A program made the position numbers and the translations under genes. The notes beneath the pieces were generated by a model. It had not been told where the DNA came from. It saw only the letters and a list, made by a program, of their open reading frames with translations, and did no database searches. Below are positions 11,979 to 23,524 of a stretch of DNA of 64,000 nucleotides, piece by piece (within the stretch, counting starts at the first letter, position 1; each line of letters begins with the position of its first letter). Source of the stretch: Isoetes taiwanensis (lineage: Eukaryota; Streptophyta; Lycopodiopsida; Isoetales; Isoetaceae); NCBI GenBank assembly GCA_021234155.1, contig JAJEKV010000058.1, positions 6,086,600 to 6,150,599 on the forward strand. Reading direction: 5' to 3'.

Positions 11979-14900
11979 TCATTCCAGATTATCGTCCTCA
12001 GTAGGAGACGGACCTTTATCATTGGGCTCATTGCGTTCTTCGTCTTCAGTAACCTGCTCCAAAAAAGAGAACAAGAACTTAGTCAATTTTCAAATTGAGT
12101 TATTTTGCCATGCAAAAAAGAACTAAAACAGAATAAGAACACCACTTTAATCAATAGCCACATCACTGTCCTGTTTAGATATAGCAGTAGAACAAATCTA
12201 ATGGGACCATATTAATGCATATGTTTGTAGAAAAAACTACAAACATCATGGGCTGCTTACCACAACCAACAACCAAGAGATTTGATAAAATGGTATGTGG
12301 CTGGTGCCTTCTAATTTAAAGAACTGGGTATTTGGGGACACTTTGTGCCAATTTCGTAAAATAATGGGCATTTTGACAATTACATATCAATACAAGGCCA
12401 CTATTTAAAATCCCCCTTAAAAATAAGAGTACTAACCTCCTCAAAATCAAGGTAAATTGGTTGTTGTTGCTGCTTCAAGTTTCCTTTATCCTCTTGTTTT
12501 ATCTTTTTCTTGAACACAATACCAGGGCTGGGTTTCTTCACGTAATCACTGGCTTTATGCTGCAACATATGATATCATAAACAAGAACTTTGTGAGAATT
12601 GAGAAGGTTCTAATTATTAAGCTTGAAATAGATTATTTATGTCAATAAGCAGTTCAGTACAAAGGGTAAAACTATTTCAGATTAGAGCTTGCAGCCGCAG
12701 CAGTGAAGGATCAGAACAGAAACCCAAATGCCGGATATATGTTCATGTTACAACCAAAATCATGATGTAATCATATGTCAAGTTGCTTCAGCTGAGAAAA
12801 GGCAATGTATATCAGAAAACAAGGGAGTCTATATTATAGCTAGCTATAAGTCATAGTCTAGAGTGCAGCAGCCCTGTTATAATCTAAAACAGAAATGCAG
12901 ATCAAAAACATATTTAAGTTTTAACCTTATAATCATCTCTCTGCATATATCAGCAACATATCCCACAGCCCAATCTGAATCTAGAGCAAAGACCTAATCT
13001 GAATCGCCATGAGCATCTTAAATTTTGGAAGCACGTTAAGTGGAATTCCTGATCTGGTATGATCAGACTGAAATTAACATAAGCAGGCTGATGTGAAGCA
13101 GTGTGTGAAATATGATTTCTGCACCATGGAGAAACCTAGAACACGCTAGAAGATCAACATAAGCTACTGGGCATGGTGGTCTGATGTTTTTCCATAAATC
13201 TAACATTCACAAACTTTGCAGAAGATTGACTGAATCACCCATCAGGGTTTTGAAAATAGTTATAAATTTTCCAACAATGAAATAATAACTCAAATGCATA
13301 CCTTGGAAACTTCATAACCTTTCGCAATCATTTTCTTTTTCCATACTGTGTATCCACCATCATCTTTTATTTTGCGTACTAGATCATCAATTGGAAAGGT
13401 TCCCCAATCATTGAACTAGAACATAAAGAAAGTAATCAAAGTACATCCAAAGAGAAAAGGATTTGCAGATAACCATTTCATATTTAATGGGGAAAAGCAT
13501 TTTCATAAAAATATAGAAAAAAGCATAGAACTTACAAACTTGGATCTGATAGACATATCCCCGCCAGATCCAGTGCGTTGCCTCGTGACGCGCCTTGCAG
13601 CTGCATCCTTTTGCTTTTGATAGACACGACCGCATTGTTCGACAAACCTATCCCATATTTGTTTGCTCACTTTCAAGGGGCAACAGTCTTTGCCAGCTCG
13701 CACCTTGCGCTGCAAGTTGTCTCTGTATGAATCTTTTTGTTAAACACTTAACCTAAAGACTATAATTGTAAGTACAGGCAGGCTAAAAGTTATCCTGAGA
13801 ATTGCATCAAAGACGAATTCAGCACAGAAGCAGAGTCAAGAGTTAAAAGAAGAAATTAGATCAGCTGCTACTGAGAAGGTTTACAACTATTTACAACTAT
13901 TTACCCGCATGGTGAAGGAAGGTTTCTCACCAAATTCTCTAACCTATATTGCTGTACTAAAAGCCATCAACTCCTCCTTAGAACAGCTTTCGAAGTTGAG
14001 CTATCATTAGTTGGCAAATTGAGACATTTAGAGGAGAAGAGACAAAGTCATTAACAGGAAACAGGCAAGTAGATGGTTATTGTGAAAAGCAAGTTTTACA
14101 ACTATTTACCCGCATGGTGAAGGAAGGTTTCTCACCAAATGCTCTAACCTATATTGCTGTACTGAAAGCCTGCAGCTGTTTAGGGTCTTTGATTGTATGG
14201 CCACAAGAGACTTAGTGACATGGAATATGCTGCCAGCAGGATATGCCAACCATGGAAACACCAAGCGTGTCTTTAATCTATTTGCCTCACAAGGAGATTA
14301 ACGAGATTATCAATGCATAAAGGAAAATATTTACAGCAGGTTGGAGAAGCTAGGAAGAATCCAATAAATGGGCAGTTTACAAAAATGGTCATGTCATTAT
14401 CCTCAAGCATTGAGATACATCAGTGGGCTAAACTATGTAAAAAATAGAAAGGAAAAAAAAGAAACTAAACATCTTAAAAGTAATTACCTGTAATGCCTCC
14501 ATCTCTTAGCTAGTAACTTGTTGAGCTCAAATTCATTTAAGCCTTGCCCGAAATTTTCAATGATATACCTTATGGCTCTTTCTCGATGTCGAGGTTTCAC
14601 TTGCCTCCAAGTTTTATCAACCTCATGACAATACGCCTTCATTGCATTCGTGGCTTGCTCGATAAATTCCTTTCCCGCATCATCAAGAAATGGCATACCT
14701 TTGTAGAAATACACCTGTTTAAGTGCCAATGCATTAGAAACCCTGACACTTCTTTTAATTGGATCTCCTAGAGCAATTTGAAAGACACTTAATTTGTACA
14801 CGGCACGCATGCAGTTGAAACAAAGAGAAGATCAGTAGAATATTCTGTAGCTGCTTACTATTTTGCCTAAATGATCAGTAGACAGATGTACATCAAATAG

Positions 14901-17186
14901 CACGGTCAAATAGCATTCCTTGAAAACTTCTATCTTTTATCAAGTTTACAATTGCATTTTGAAAAGTTCAATCCAAGGTCATGATCTTCAAATTACTTGA
15001 TCTGACAATCCGATAGTCTAGCTTGTTTCTTTTATGAAATGTACTCAATTATATGTACTCATCTGTTGTCAGCAGAAACACGGCTGGTACTATTCTGTGG
15101 TGGAATAGAGGTTATGAGACGTCTATGAATGAGCATGCCCAATACGGATCTTCGCAGAAGTGGAGAATGAGCGAGCAGAAAGAGATTAGACAAGTATAAA
15201 TGTGCTCTTTGGATAAAGTGCGAAGCACCACAAGAACTTTGAGATGTAATTCCTCCAACTCAGTTCGTGATGATCCTTCATAAAACAAAGCATTGCTGCA
15301 ATTATAGAAATGAGCCTATGCTGATGAGAGCCAATGCCTAATATCAGTAATATTCTTCTCAAATTCACAAATTAGGCCTCTTTCAATCATCACAGAAGCA
15401 AAGCTCATATGGTCCATGCATTCCACAGTAGCACTAAGCTTGTCTTGGCTGCTTCAAGAAGTTAAATCTGCAGTACAAGAAAGTACGGAGCAAATACAGC
15501 TGTTACAAAATTGAAATAGATTAAGGACACCCTGCTGGCTGAACAGGGGCAGGGGCTTAGAGGACAGAAGGGGACAGCGGACACCCTGCTGGCTGACCTT
15601 TTCTTTGAATACAATGAAAATAAGACAAAAAGAGAAGCTATTACCTCTGACTTGGATAGTTTTTTAAATTGAACGTTATATGACAGATTGACCTCTTCTG
15701 GATAATCTTGATCCTGCTTGGACTCATTCTCGCCTTCATCAGAAGAATGAGCAGACTTAGAATCGGAGTCACTTTCCTCCTCCTCAGATGATGAGCCACT
15801 CAAAATGACATGTCTTTTGCAGACGACTGGATCTTTCTTCTTATTTGCTCGCTTCCCTTGCCTTGATGACTCTCCTGCCCCTGACATGCCTTCTGAAATG
15901 CTGCTCCTCCTACGTGCTTTTAGGAGTTTCAAACTATAAAATAACAAAAAAAGATTAATGAGCATTGAGAAAAAGCCACTGTATGACAAGCAGATAAAAG
16001 CTGAAAAGAGCATGCATTATTAAATAGTTAATGCTTCATCCATTAACAAGTATGCAATATTGCTCAAGCTTGTCATGTCTTATCTAGTCCAACTGTAAGA
16101 GGGCCTAACAGGGATGATTAAGATTATGGTACAACAGTTTCCTCTGTGCTTAGCCATTCCAGATTATATTTCCAACTCCTTGGGCAAAAGAACTAAATTG
16201 AATGATACACAATGCTTATGATCGTACACACGCACACACAGGTGCTAGCTTTAGTAGCTTGTGCTCCTTCTTTCTCCAGTTCTAAGTAACATATCTTCAA
16301 AGAAAACGGGAAGTATAAATTAGTGTCTATGACCTCCCAAGTTCTTGGACAGACACAGAAATACCAGCAGTGGCTTAAACAGATGATATCTTCAATGTCA
16401 TGCACTTGCAAGAGTAAGCACAATCTGGGATTTTCTGCTTGTTCCCATCTCAAGAAGCACTCACTCTTCGCACCTTGAGTCTAAGTCTAGAAACAAAACA
16501 GCACAAGCAGATGGATCCAATCTTGTTAACTCAAAACCATTTCTTTTATTCCGTGTATACAACTCCAATGCCAATGCTACATACTGCATTTCTGCCTTGG
16601 GGAAGTAGCAATTAAGAGATCCCATTCTCACATTCTGAACTTAAACTCTTCTAGTTCTGAAGTGAAAATGGCTCTAAAAATTGGATATATGCATGGCATT
16701 TCATTGTACTACTCTCAATAGATTAATCGAATTATCCTTTATATTTTCTCTTACTATACCATTGTAGATCATTGCAAACCATCCTCTTCACTCTCAATCT
16801 GATGTTGATGCAGCATAATGTTCCATAGCTGCGCTATATGATCATATTCTGTAGTAATTTATGCATGTAAGCATCATGCATACCTATCAGAAAGTAATAT
16901 AAAACGTTCAGAAAGATAACTGCAAATGCACCTAAGTGAGAACTCACCTGTCAACTGAATTGTCTCGTCCTTGTTCTTCACAGTTTCTAGGTTCCTTTTG
17001 CTTTATTTCAAGGCTTCTTCTTACTCGTTTCTCCATTTCATCAAAGAAATCTTGATATATTTCAGCAGGCATATTACCAAAGAAATTGGCCATTCGTTCT
17101 TCTCTAGCATGTTCGTCACTGTCATCCCCAGCCCGACTGCCAGAAGCATGGGCTTTGCCCTTTCCTTTGTCTTGTCGACCAGCCAC
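11979..17186 (-). CDS. TnpA-like CACTA protein (Ptta/En/Spm family), seven exons
   Basis: Minus-strand exons, in order: 17186-16948, 15933-15645, 14714-14488, 13722-13536, 13415-13302, 12559-12437, 12053-11979. All junctions are GT-AG and the phases agree, giving 417 residues. The start MAGRQDKGKGKAHA precedes an acidic Ser-rich stretch (SGSSSEEEESDSDS). The central part, TWRQVKPRHRERAIRYII, LLAKRWRHYRDNLQRKVRAG, PLKVSKQIWDRFVEQC, then QRTGSGGD, matches the conserved region of plant Ptta/En/Spm (PF03004-type) proteins. These bind subterminal repeats and assist the transposase. The C-terminus is Lys-rich, then acidic. The third exon's 5' border (AAACAG/GTG) has a weak polypyrimidine tract, so it is the least certain. 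The introns are long (up to about 1 kb) and one carries captured PPR sequence. Confidence 0.75.
13889..13965 (+). pseudogene. Partial duplicate of the captured PPR fragment
   Basis: About 77 bp nearly identical to 14094-14170 (one or two differences: TTCT for TGCT, ACTAAAAG for ACTGAAAG), in the same direction and in the same TnpA intron. It encodes the motif LFTRMVKEGFSPN. It then diverges into unrelated sequence, so the capture was followed by a local duplication. Confidence 0.7.
14094..14301 (+). pseudogene. Captured fragment of a pentatricopeptide-repeat (PPR) gene
   Basis: Lies antisense inside intron 3 of the TnpA-like gene. Frame from 14099 reads QLFTRMVKEGFSPNALTYIA then VLKACSCLGSL, ending at TAG 14213-14215. 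An overlapping frame from 14185 reads VFDCMATRDLVTWNMLPAGY then ANHGNTKRVFNLFASQG, ending at TAA 14299-14301. Both are standard plant PLS-type PPR motif text, parts of an organelle RNA-processing factor. The two frames show a deletion joining non-adjacent repeats. No full PPR gene lies in the window, so the source is elsewhere in the genome. Confidence 0.8.
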
Positions 17187-18057
17187 TGAAACAATGATAA
17201 CAAGAGCTTAAAATGGAAACTTTCCCACACAATTAATCGTACTCTAGGTGCAGTAGAAACTTACTGGATTCGAAGCAAGCTAAGGCGCTAGAATGGCCGG
17301 CACAGCACGAGAGGGAGGAGGTCCAATCTGAGACTGAACGAATTTTGGCACCAGGTATTTCTTTGCTAATCTTGGCAATCCATTTTTCTTTCGGTGGTTA
17401 ATAGATTCGGTAGAGAAATTGTTTCCCTCCATCAGCATAGTCGGTGGATCATTCGGTGGTATATGGTATGGTCTTTGAATGGGCTACAAAACCTTACTGC
17501 AAAATATAAACCCTAAACCTTTATAATACAAAATATGTTCGAACCATTGAATATGCACGAACCATTGGAATTTTGTGTCTTTTATAAAGTTAACATTGCT
17601 AGGGTCTTCATAAAAAAATCATTTTTCGAGGGATTTACTATTAGGGTTAAGAAGATAACTTGTCCTTGTCCATTCTAATGTTAAACCAATATCATAATTT
17701 CTTGTATTTCTAATTCCTTGTTGCATGTTGGCATTCATGCATTTCCATTGACTATGCTCGAAATGGGAATCTTGTGTTTTTTATAAAGTTAACTCTAAAC
17801 ATTGCTAGGGTCTTCTTAAAAAAACATTTTTGAGGGATTTACTAATAGGGTTAAAAAGATAAACTTGACCTTGTCCATTCTAGTCTTTGTTAAATCCCAT
17901 GTTAAACGAATAGCATTAATTTCTTACATTTCTAATTTCTTGTTGTATGTTGGCATGCATGCATTTTCATTGGTCATGTTGCTAGGCTTATATAGCATAT
18001 TGCACATTTTTAGCACATTCATGTTTTTGTTGGGGTTTTGGCAGTTATTTTCTCACT
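17187..18057. promoter_or_regulatory. Divergent intergenic region between TnpA-like and SET/Tnp2 genes
   Basis: The two gene sets face away from each other across 871 bp. It holds a tandem duplication of about 200 bp (about 17565-17760 and 17762-17975). Shared words are TTTTATAAAGTTAAC, CATTGCTAGGGTCTTC, GAGGGATTTACTA and TTGTTGxATGTTGGCAT. The copies differ by several small indels. A bidirectional promoter with duplicated protein-binding sites is the simplest reading. No TATA box was assigned with confidence, though TATAAAG occurs in both copies. Confidence 0.55.
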
Positions 18058-19410
18058 ATGGACGATAGTGGCTCCAGCAACACTAGTAGTGGAAATGCTT
18101 ATTTACCAGGCCGTGCATCCGCGTCCTCATCTTCATCATCGTCCTCGTCCTCGTCCGTTCCATCGCCCCACCGAAGACACAGAAAAAGACCTAGAAATGA
18201 CCCCGTTGAGGCATTGTACCTCAATCGTGAAAGTTGTTGGTGCAATACATGTCGTGGTAGTGCTACGCGTTCTTATCATGTTCGACAAGAACATGAGGCA
18301 AGATATGGCATGTGGCGAAACAGGCCACAACAAAGTGACGAAGAATTTCGGCTCGAGCAGCAAGCCAGCGAGGTATGCTACCAATACCCTCTCAGAAGAA
18401 AGGAAAAAGAAAGATAAACATGTGATCAATGTAACATATGATTAGATTTTGTTTAGTTGGCACATGCATTTGATTATTTCAATTCTTTGCAGTTCATTAT
18501 GTCAGGAAAAAATAGTGCACGAAAATTTATGATAGACGATGAAGAACCTAGATGTAGTTTTATCAACTCAGTAAAGAGAGCACAAAATTCTAGCATGGGG
18601 AACCTTCTTTCGCATGGCCATAGTCTCAGATCAAGTACACGTGTGTGCACTAGATCTAACACTGCAGCAATGCAAATCAAAACTCGATTTGCTACTATGG
18701 ATTTGGATCATGATAATGAGACTAGAAATGATCTTCTTATGTCAATGCCTAAAGCTTTGCTAGAAAAAATCGTGCCTTATAATCGTAAGATGCATGGATG
18801 TTTAGAAGGAAGCTTGCCCCCGATGTTACAAGAGTTTTATTACTGGGGCCGCAAGTACATGATAGCTCCATCTATTTTGAAACCCGATGCAGGAAGAAGC
18901 TTATATATAATGGAACCAGTCAATGTGCTTGAGACAAATAATTCTGTCACGTTGATGGCTTATGGAGGTCCTGCTTATGATTGGGGGACGTGGCACGAAT
19001 TGGCTTCATGGATGCCAAGCATGTCAACATATGGGATCGCATCAAACGCAGCATCATTGAGGGAGGCTGGGATTAAGTCTCGAGATGCCCGGATATATGT
19101 TGATGGGAGGCCACAATTGCATGGCAACGTTGCAGGATTGATTAACAGTTCTTGTGGCATTTATGGTGTGCTTCCTAATGCAGAATTTGTCGAAGTAGAT
19201 TGCATTGAACCGATTCCGCAATACATGGAGGGTCCTATAGTTGGAACCTATGTTGTTGTTTGTGCTACACGTAGCTTAAAACCTGGTGACGAGTTGTTAA
19301 TTCCTTATAATTGGAGGAGGCCTATTCCTCGTAGAGTTCAACGTCTTAGGAGGGGGGGTCCTGTTATGGTTCCTCGTGGAAGGCCTCATAAGAATAGAGA
19401 AAATGTGTAG
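18058..19410 (+). CDS. SET-domain protein encoded inside the CACTA element
   Basis: Exons 18058-18372 and 18493-19410 join in phase 0 (AGCGAG/gtatgc, tttgcag/TTC) and give 410 residues. Residues 1-50 are Ser-rich then basic (HRRHRKRPR). Residues 60-79 hold a C-W-C-x2-C...H...H cluster, a likely zinc module also usable by the transposase. Residues 229-379 read as a SET domain. The N-terminal strand has PDAGRSLYIMEPVNVLE and MAYGG. The core has GNVAGLINSS (for GNxxRFxNHS), C326 and PNAEFVEV. The end has CATRSLKPGDELLIPYNW with the catalytic-type Tyr377. The C-terminus PRGRPHK (399-405) is an AT-hook. SET proteins methylate protein lysines, mostly histones. The NHS histidine is Ser here, so activity needs testing. 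The gene is uninterrupted. SET is not a normal CACTA component. Confidence 0.75.
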
Positions 19411-22400
19411 TTGGTAGTAGACTTTGGAAGTTGACTTCATTTCTCTTCAACATGTTGTCTGATGTGTTGAATTGATTATTTAACAACTTAATAGTGATTG
19501 TTTTATTCTTGCTTTAAATGGACGGAATGTTGTACACTAGTGGGTGGTGTTTTATAAGGTTTTGTGATCCTACTACCTTCATTGTATTATATAATAGCAC
19601 CTAACGTTAAATTGTAACTACAAATCATGATGTTATATATTCAGTCCTCGGGTGACGAATCATTGAATGGAGAACCATCAACTTCAAACAATACTTTCAT
19701 TGGTGGGGACGTGATACATGAGACTATTACAAATTACTTTCCAGTTGGTCAACAACCAGAAGATGGTAATGGTGGAAATTGCGAGTCTGACAATGCATTC
19801 AGGGATAAGGCAGATTTTCTACACGATGAAGCTACAACCCCATTGTATCCAAATGCACGCGTGTCTCGTTTTGCGACATGTTTGCTTATTTTGAACCTTC
19901 AACATAAAGTTGGTTGGAGCAACAATAGTGTCTCTGAGCTTTTCAGGTACGTACATACAGCTTTCACAATTTGTGTTTTCTATGCACATGATTCCTAATA
20001 ACTACTAACATATGAAAATATTACTCTAGTCTACTAGGCAAAATACTACCCGACGGCCATTGTCTTCCAAAGTCAAGGAGAGAGGCAAGAGAGTTGTTTC
20101 GTTCACTGGGCCTAGAATATAATTGCATACATGCCTGCGTCAATGATTGCATATTATTTCGCAACAATTATGCGGGAGATCAAACATGTCCAAAATGTAA
20201 TGAGCCACGTTATGAGGAGGGTAGGAGGTCGAAGGTGGCAAGGAAAACATTGCGACATATGCCTATCATTCCTCGTTTACGTCATATGTTTCGATCTCCA
20301 TCCCTTGCCTCATTTATGGATTATCATGCAAAGAACCGTAGTACTGATGGAAAAATGAGGATGCCTGCAGATGGAGAGTCGTGGAAAAATATCGAAGAAA
20401 AATGGCCACAATTTAAATTGGAGTCTCGCAATATTAGACTTGGACTAGGACTCGATGGAATATGCCCCTGGGGATCTATGTCATCAAAACATAGTGTGTG
20501 GCCAATAGCTGTTGTGAACTATAATATTCCACCGTGGATGGCTACCAAACCTGGTCATATCATGTTGACGTTGATTGTTCCAGGTACTTATTTTACTTTT
20601 TACTCATAAGCTATTTATAGATATGAATTGAATGGAAATGATTTGACTTGAATTCAATGGAGAAGATGCAGTTGTTGAAGCTGTTCAAATCTATTTACCA
20701 ATAAACATGTATGCATTTTGTAGGAAAATATCAAGTTAAAAATATGGATGTCTATATGGAACCTTTGGTAGAGGAATTGGAATTGTTATGGAAGGGGATT
20801 CATATGTATGATATTTCAAGAGAGCCACATGATTTCACGTTACACGGTATGCTATGTTTCACTATTCATGACTATCCAGGCTTTTCTGTGGCATCTGGTA
20901 AGTTCTATTTACAAATGGCATGGTTTAGAAATCTTTGGATTGTTCAAAAATCATAGTAAAAATTTTGTTATTTGTAACACAACAGGTCTACAAACGAGTG
21001 GAGCATGTGGTTGTTCTTCATGTGGAACTAGCCTAACATCATATAGGTCCAGACATCTCAAGAAGCAAATATACTTTGGTCACAAGAAATATTTGCCTGA
21101 AGAGCATCATGCACGTGGACGTGAGGTGATGCCGCCACCAAAACGTTGGACAAGTAGGGATTGGTTGGATGCTTGGCAGAATGCAAACCCAGATTTGGAT
21201 TACTTGGCCAATGCCGGAGAAAGCAATACAAATCTCCCACCTGGAATGAAACGTTTATCTATATTTTATCGATTGGAGTACTGGGCAGACTTGGAAGTCG
21301 TGCATTTATTGGATCCCATGCATATATTCAAGAACATTGCACACTCTCTTTGGAGGCATCTAACTGGTGAATGGGAAACATTAGGAGCTAGAGAGGATCT
21401 TAAGGAAAGAGGAATAAGAAGAGATTTATGGCCAAATGAGAGGGCTGGCAGAGGAACCACATGGAAAAAGGGACCTTGGGTGTTAGAGAAACAACAACTT
21501 GCAACAGTGCATAAGAGAATACAAAAAAGTCGAACACCGACTGGATATGGTGCATCCCTAAGAAAAGCATTTACAAAAGATGGAGATCTTAGTGGGTTGA
21601 AAACACATGATTGGCACAAATTTCTTCAGGTAATTTATTCTTTACTTTTAATTATTGGAATTACATAGTTGCACGTATTGAACTATTGTTTGTTGTTATA
21701 GCATATTCTTCCATGCGTCATTGGAAACTATTTAACACCGGCAATAAGGAGTATCATATACCGATTAGGAAAATTCGTGAGATGGGTATCCTCAAAGGAA
21801 ATTGATGTCTCTGAGATTACAAAGATGGAGGAGGAAGCTATTTTACTTTTATGTGATATTGAAAAGGAGTTCCCTACTAGCTTCTTAGATCTACAAGTAT
21901 GATCCTTACGCCCATTTTTTTCCATGTTGACATGCATATATTTTGCTAACTAATGAGATGAGATGATGACATTGATGTAGGTGCACTTATTAATACACAT
22001 TCCAAATGAGATTAAATTAGCTGGACCTGCCCCTGCACGATGGATGTTCTTCCTCGAGCGTTATATGAAGGTGCTCAAAGGATTTGTACGCCAAATGGCT
22101 AAGCCAGAAGGGTGTATGGCCGAAGGTCATCTCATACAAGAAACTCTTTTCTTCTTGAATGATGTGACCATTGCATGCAATCCAGATGGCCTTAAAATGT
22201 GGGAGGAAAAGGAGGCGGATGAGATTATATCAGAAGTTTTACAAGGCAATGGTGTGGAGCAGAATCTGACTGATGAAATGTTTCGTTCTGTAAATGCCTT
22301 CATCATAAATAACACAACAACTTTGCAACCTTGGCGAGACATGTATGAACGTGCAAAGGAGGAAGCACAAAGGAATGGCTCACACAGACGTGGTTCAACA

Positions 22401-23524
22401 ATTGAACAAGGTGCTTTGGCAGACACCATGACCAATGATTGGTTATTAGCCCGTATGGATGAAGCAAAAGATAGTGGACAAGTCATTCCGGATGATGATT
22501 ACGAGATTGCTATTGGATGCAATAAAAAGGTATGAAATGAAAGTATTTATTTTCTTTCATCAAAAAATCATATATTGGAAAATATAATAAGTTTGGAAAA
22601 CTTGATTTTGCTAATTACACTTCTGTTATTTAGGCGCGATTTCATACATCTATGTGGGCTTACGGACAGCACTTTCGTATCAGTAATGTTGATAAACATA
22701 GAGTTACTTTTGACTCTGGAATCATGGCACACTTTGAGCAAAAGAGTCAAGCAAGCAGTAGGGATCGTAACCTTATTGATGGTGAATTATGCTATGTTGG
22801 AACCATATCCAATATCATTGAGTTAAACTATCGGACGTTTCACGTTAATGTCTTGAAAGCAAAGTGGTTCAGAGTTGTTTATAGAGGTCGTGGAAGAACA
22901 ATAAAAACACATGCTTCTGGATTTATGGAGATTGACTCCACAAAAGTGCTAGCAGATATGGATGAGCCATTTGTTTTTCCAAATCAAGTTGAGCAAGTCT
23001 TCTTTCATCCAGATCCTGACAATAATGATTGGTGGATCGTTATACATTCTCAACCTAGATCCCGTCGTGTGATTGGAAATCCTGCAATTGAAGACAACAT
23101 TGAGCCAATATCTGATGATGAAGATCGGCAACCGGAGCATATAGCAGAGGATTTCACACTAGCAATAGAAAGGGACGTTGATGTATCACACTTCGATACT
23201 ATCGAAGGCAATACTACACCTATATGGGATAATGAAGGTGCAAATGATTCATTACCTCAACCATCAGATATTAATGATGGTATAAATGAAGGAGATACTG
23301 ATTTTATTTTTCGACCTCCAATGATGAATTCTCCTCCACGAGATGAGGCTGGAAGCAGTGGGCAACTAAGTGACAATGGCATTAATGATGACTATATTGA
23401 AGACGAAGAAGTTCCAAGCATTGCTTCAGGTTTTAATTTGCGTACAAATTTGTACTTGCATTTGGATGATGATGAGTTGGACGATATTGAGCATGATATT
23501 GAAGACCACTTCAATGCTTTATGA
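18058..23524 (+). CDS. Tnp2-type CACTA transposase (Tnp2, DUF4218, DUF4216)
   Basis: Exons 18058-18372, 19645-19946, 20030-20583, 20724-20897, 20986-21629, 21702-21896, 21981-22529 and 22634-23524 join in consistent phase to 1207 residues without a stop. Residues 60-79 are the CxC..C..H..H module. The Tnp2 domain starts at TTPLYPNARVSRFATCLLIL and includes GLEYNCIHACVNDCILFR and TCPKCNEPRY. The probable catalytic acids are D348 (LGLDGICPWG), D440 (FTIHDYPGFS) and D558 (HLLDPMHIFKN). DUF4218 follows (PARWMFFLERYMKVLKGFVR), then DUF4216 (ELNYRTFHVNVLKAKWFRVV, DEPFVFPNQVEQVFFHPD) and an acidic tail. It would cut and join the element ends. The first exon is shared with the SET gene by skipping the SET exon. 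Alternatively, translation could start at the in-frame ATG ATG at 19627. Confidence 0.85.

Noticed and set aside
19411-19644. Splice from the end of the SET exon into Tnp2 to make one SET-transposase fusion
   Set aside because: The SET frame ends at TAG 19408-19410 and no good donor precedes it in the right phase (only a poor GT at the stop itself).
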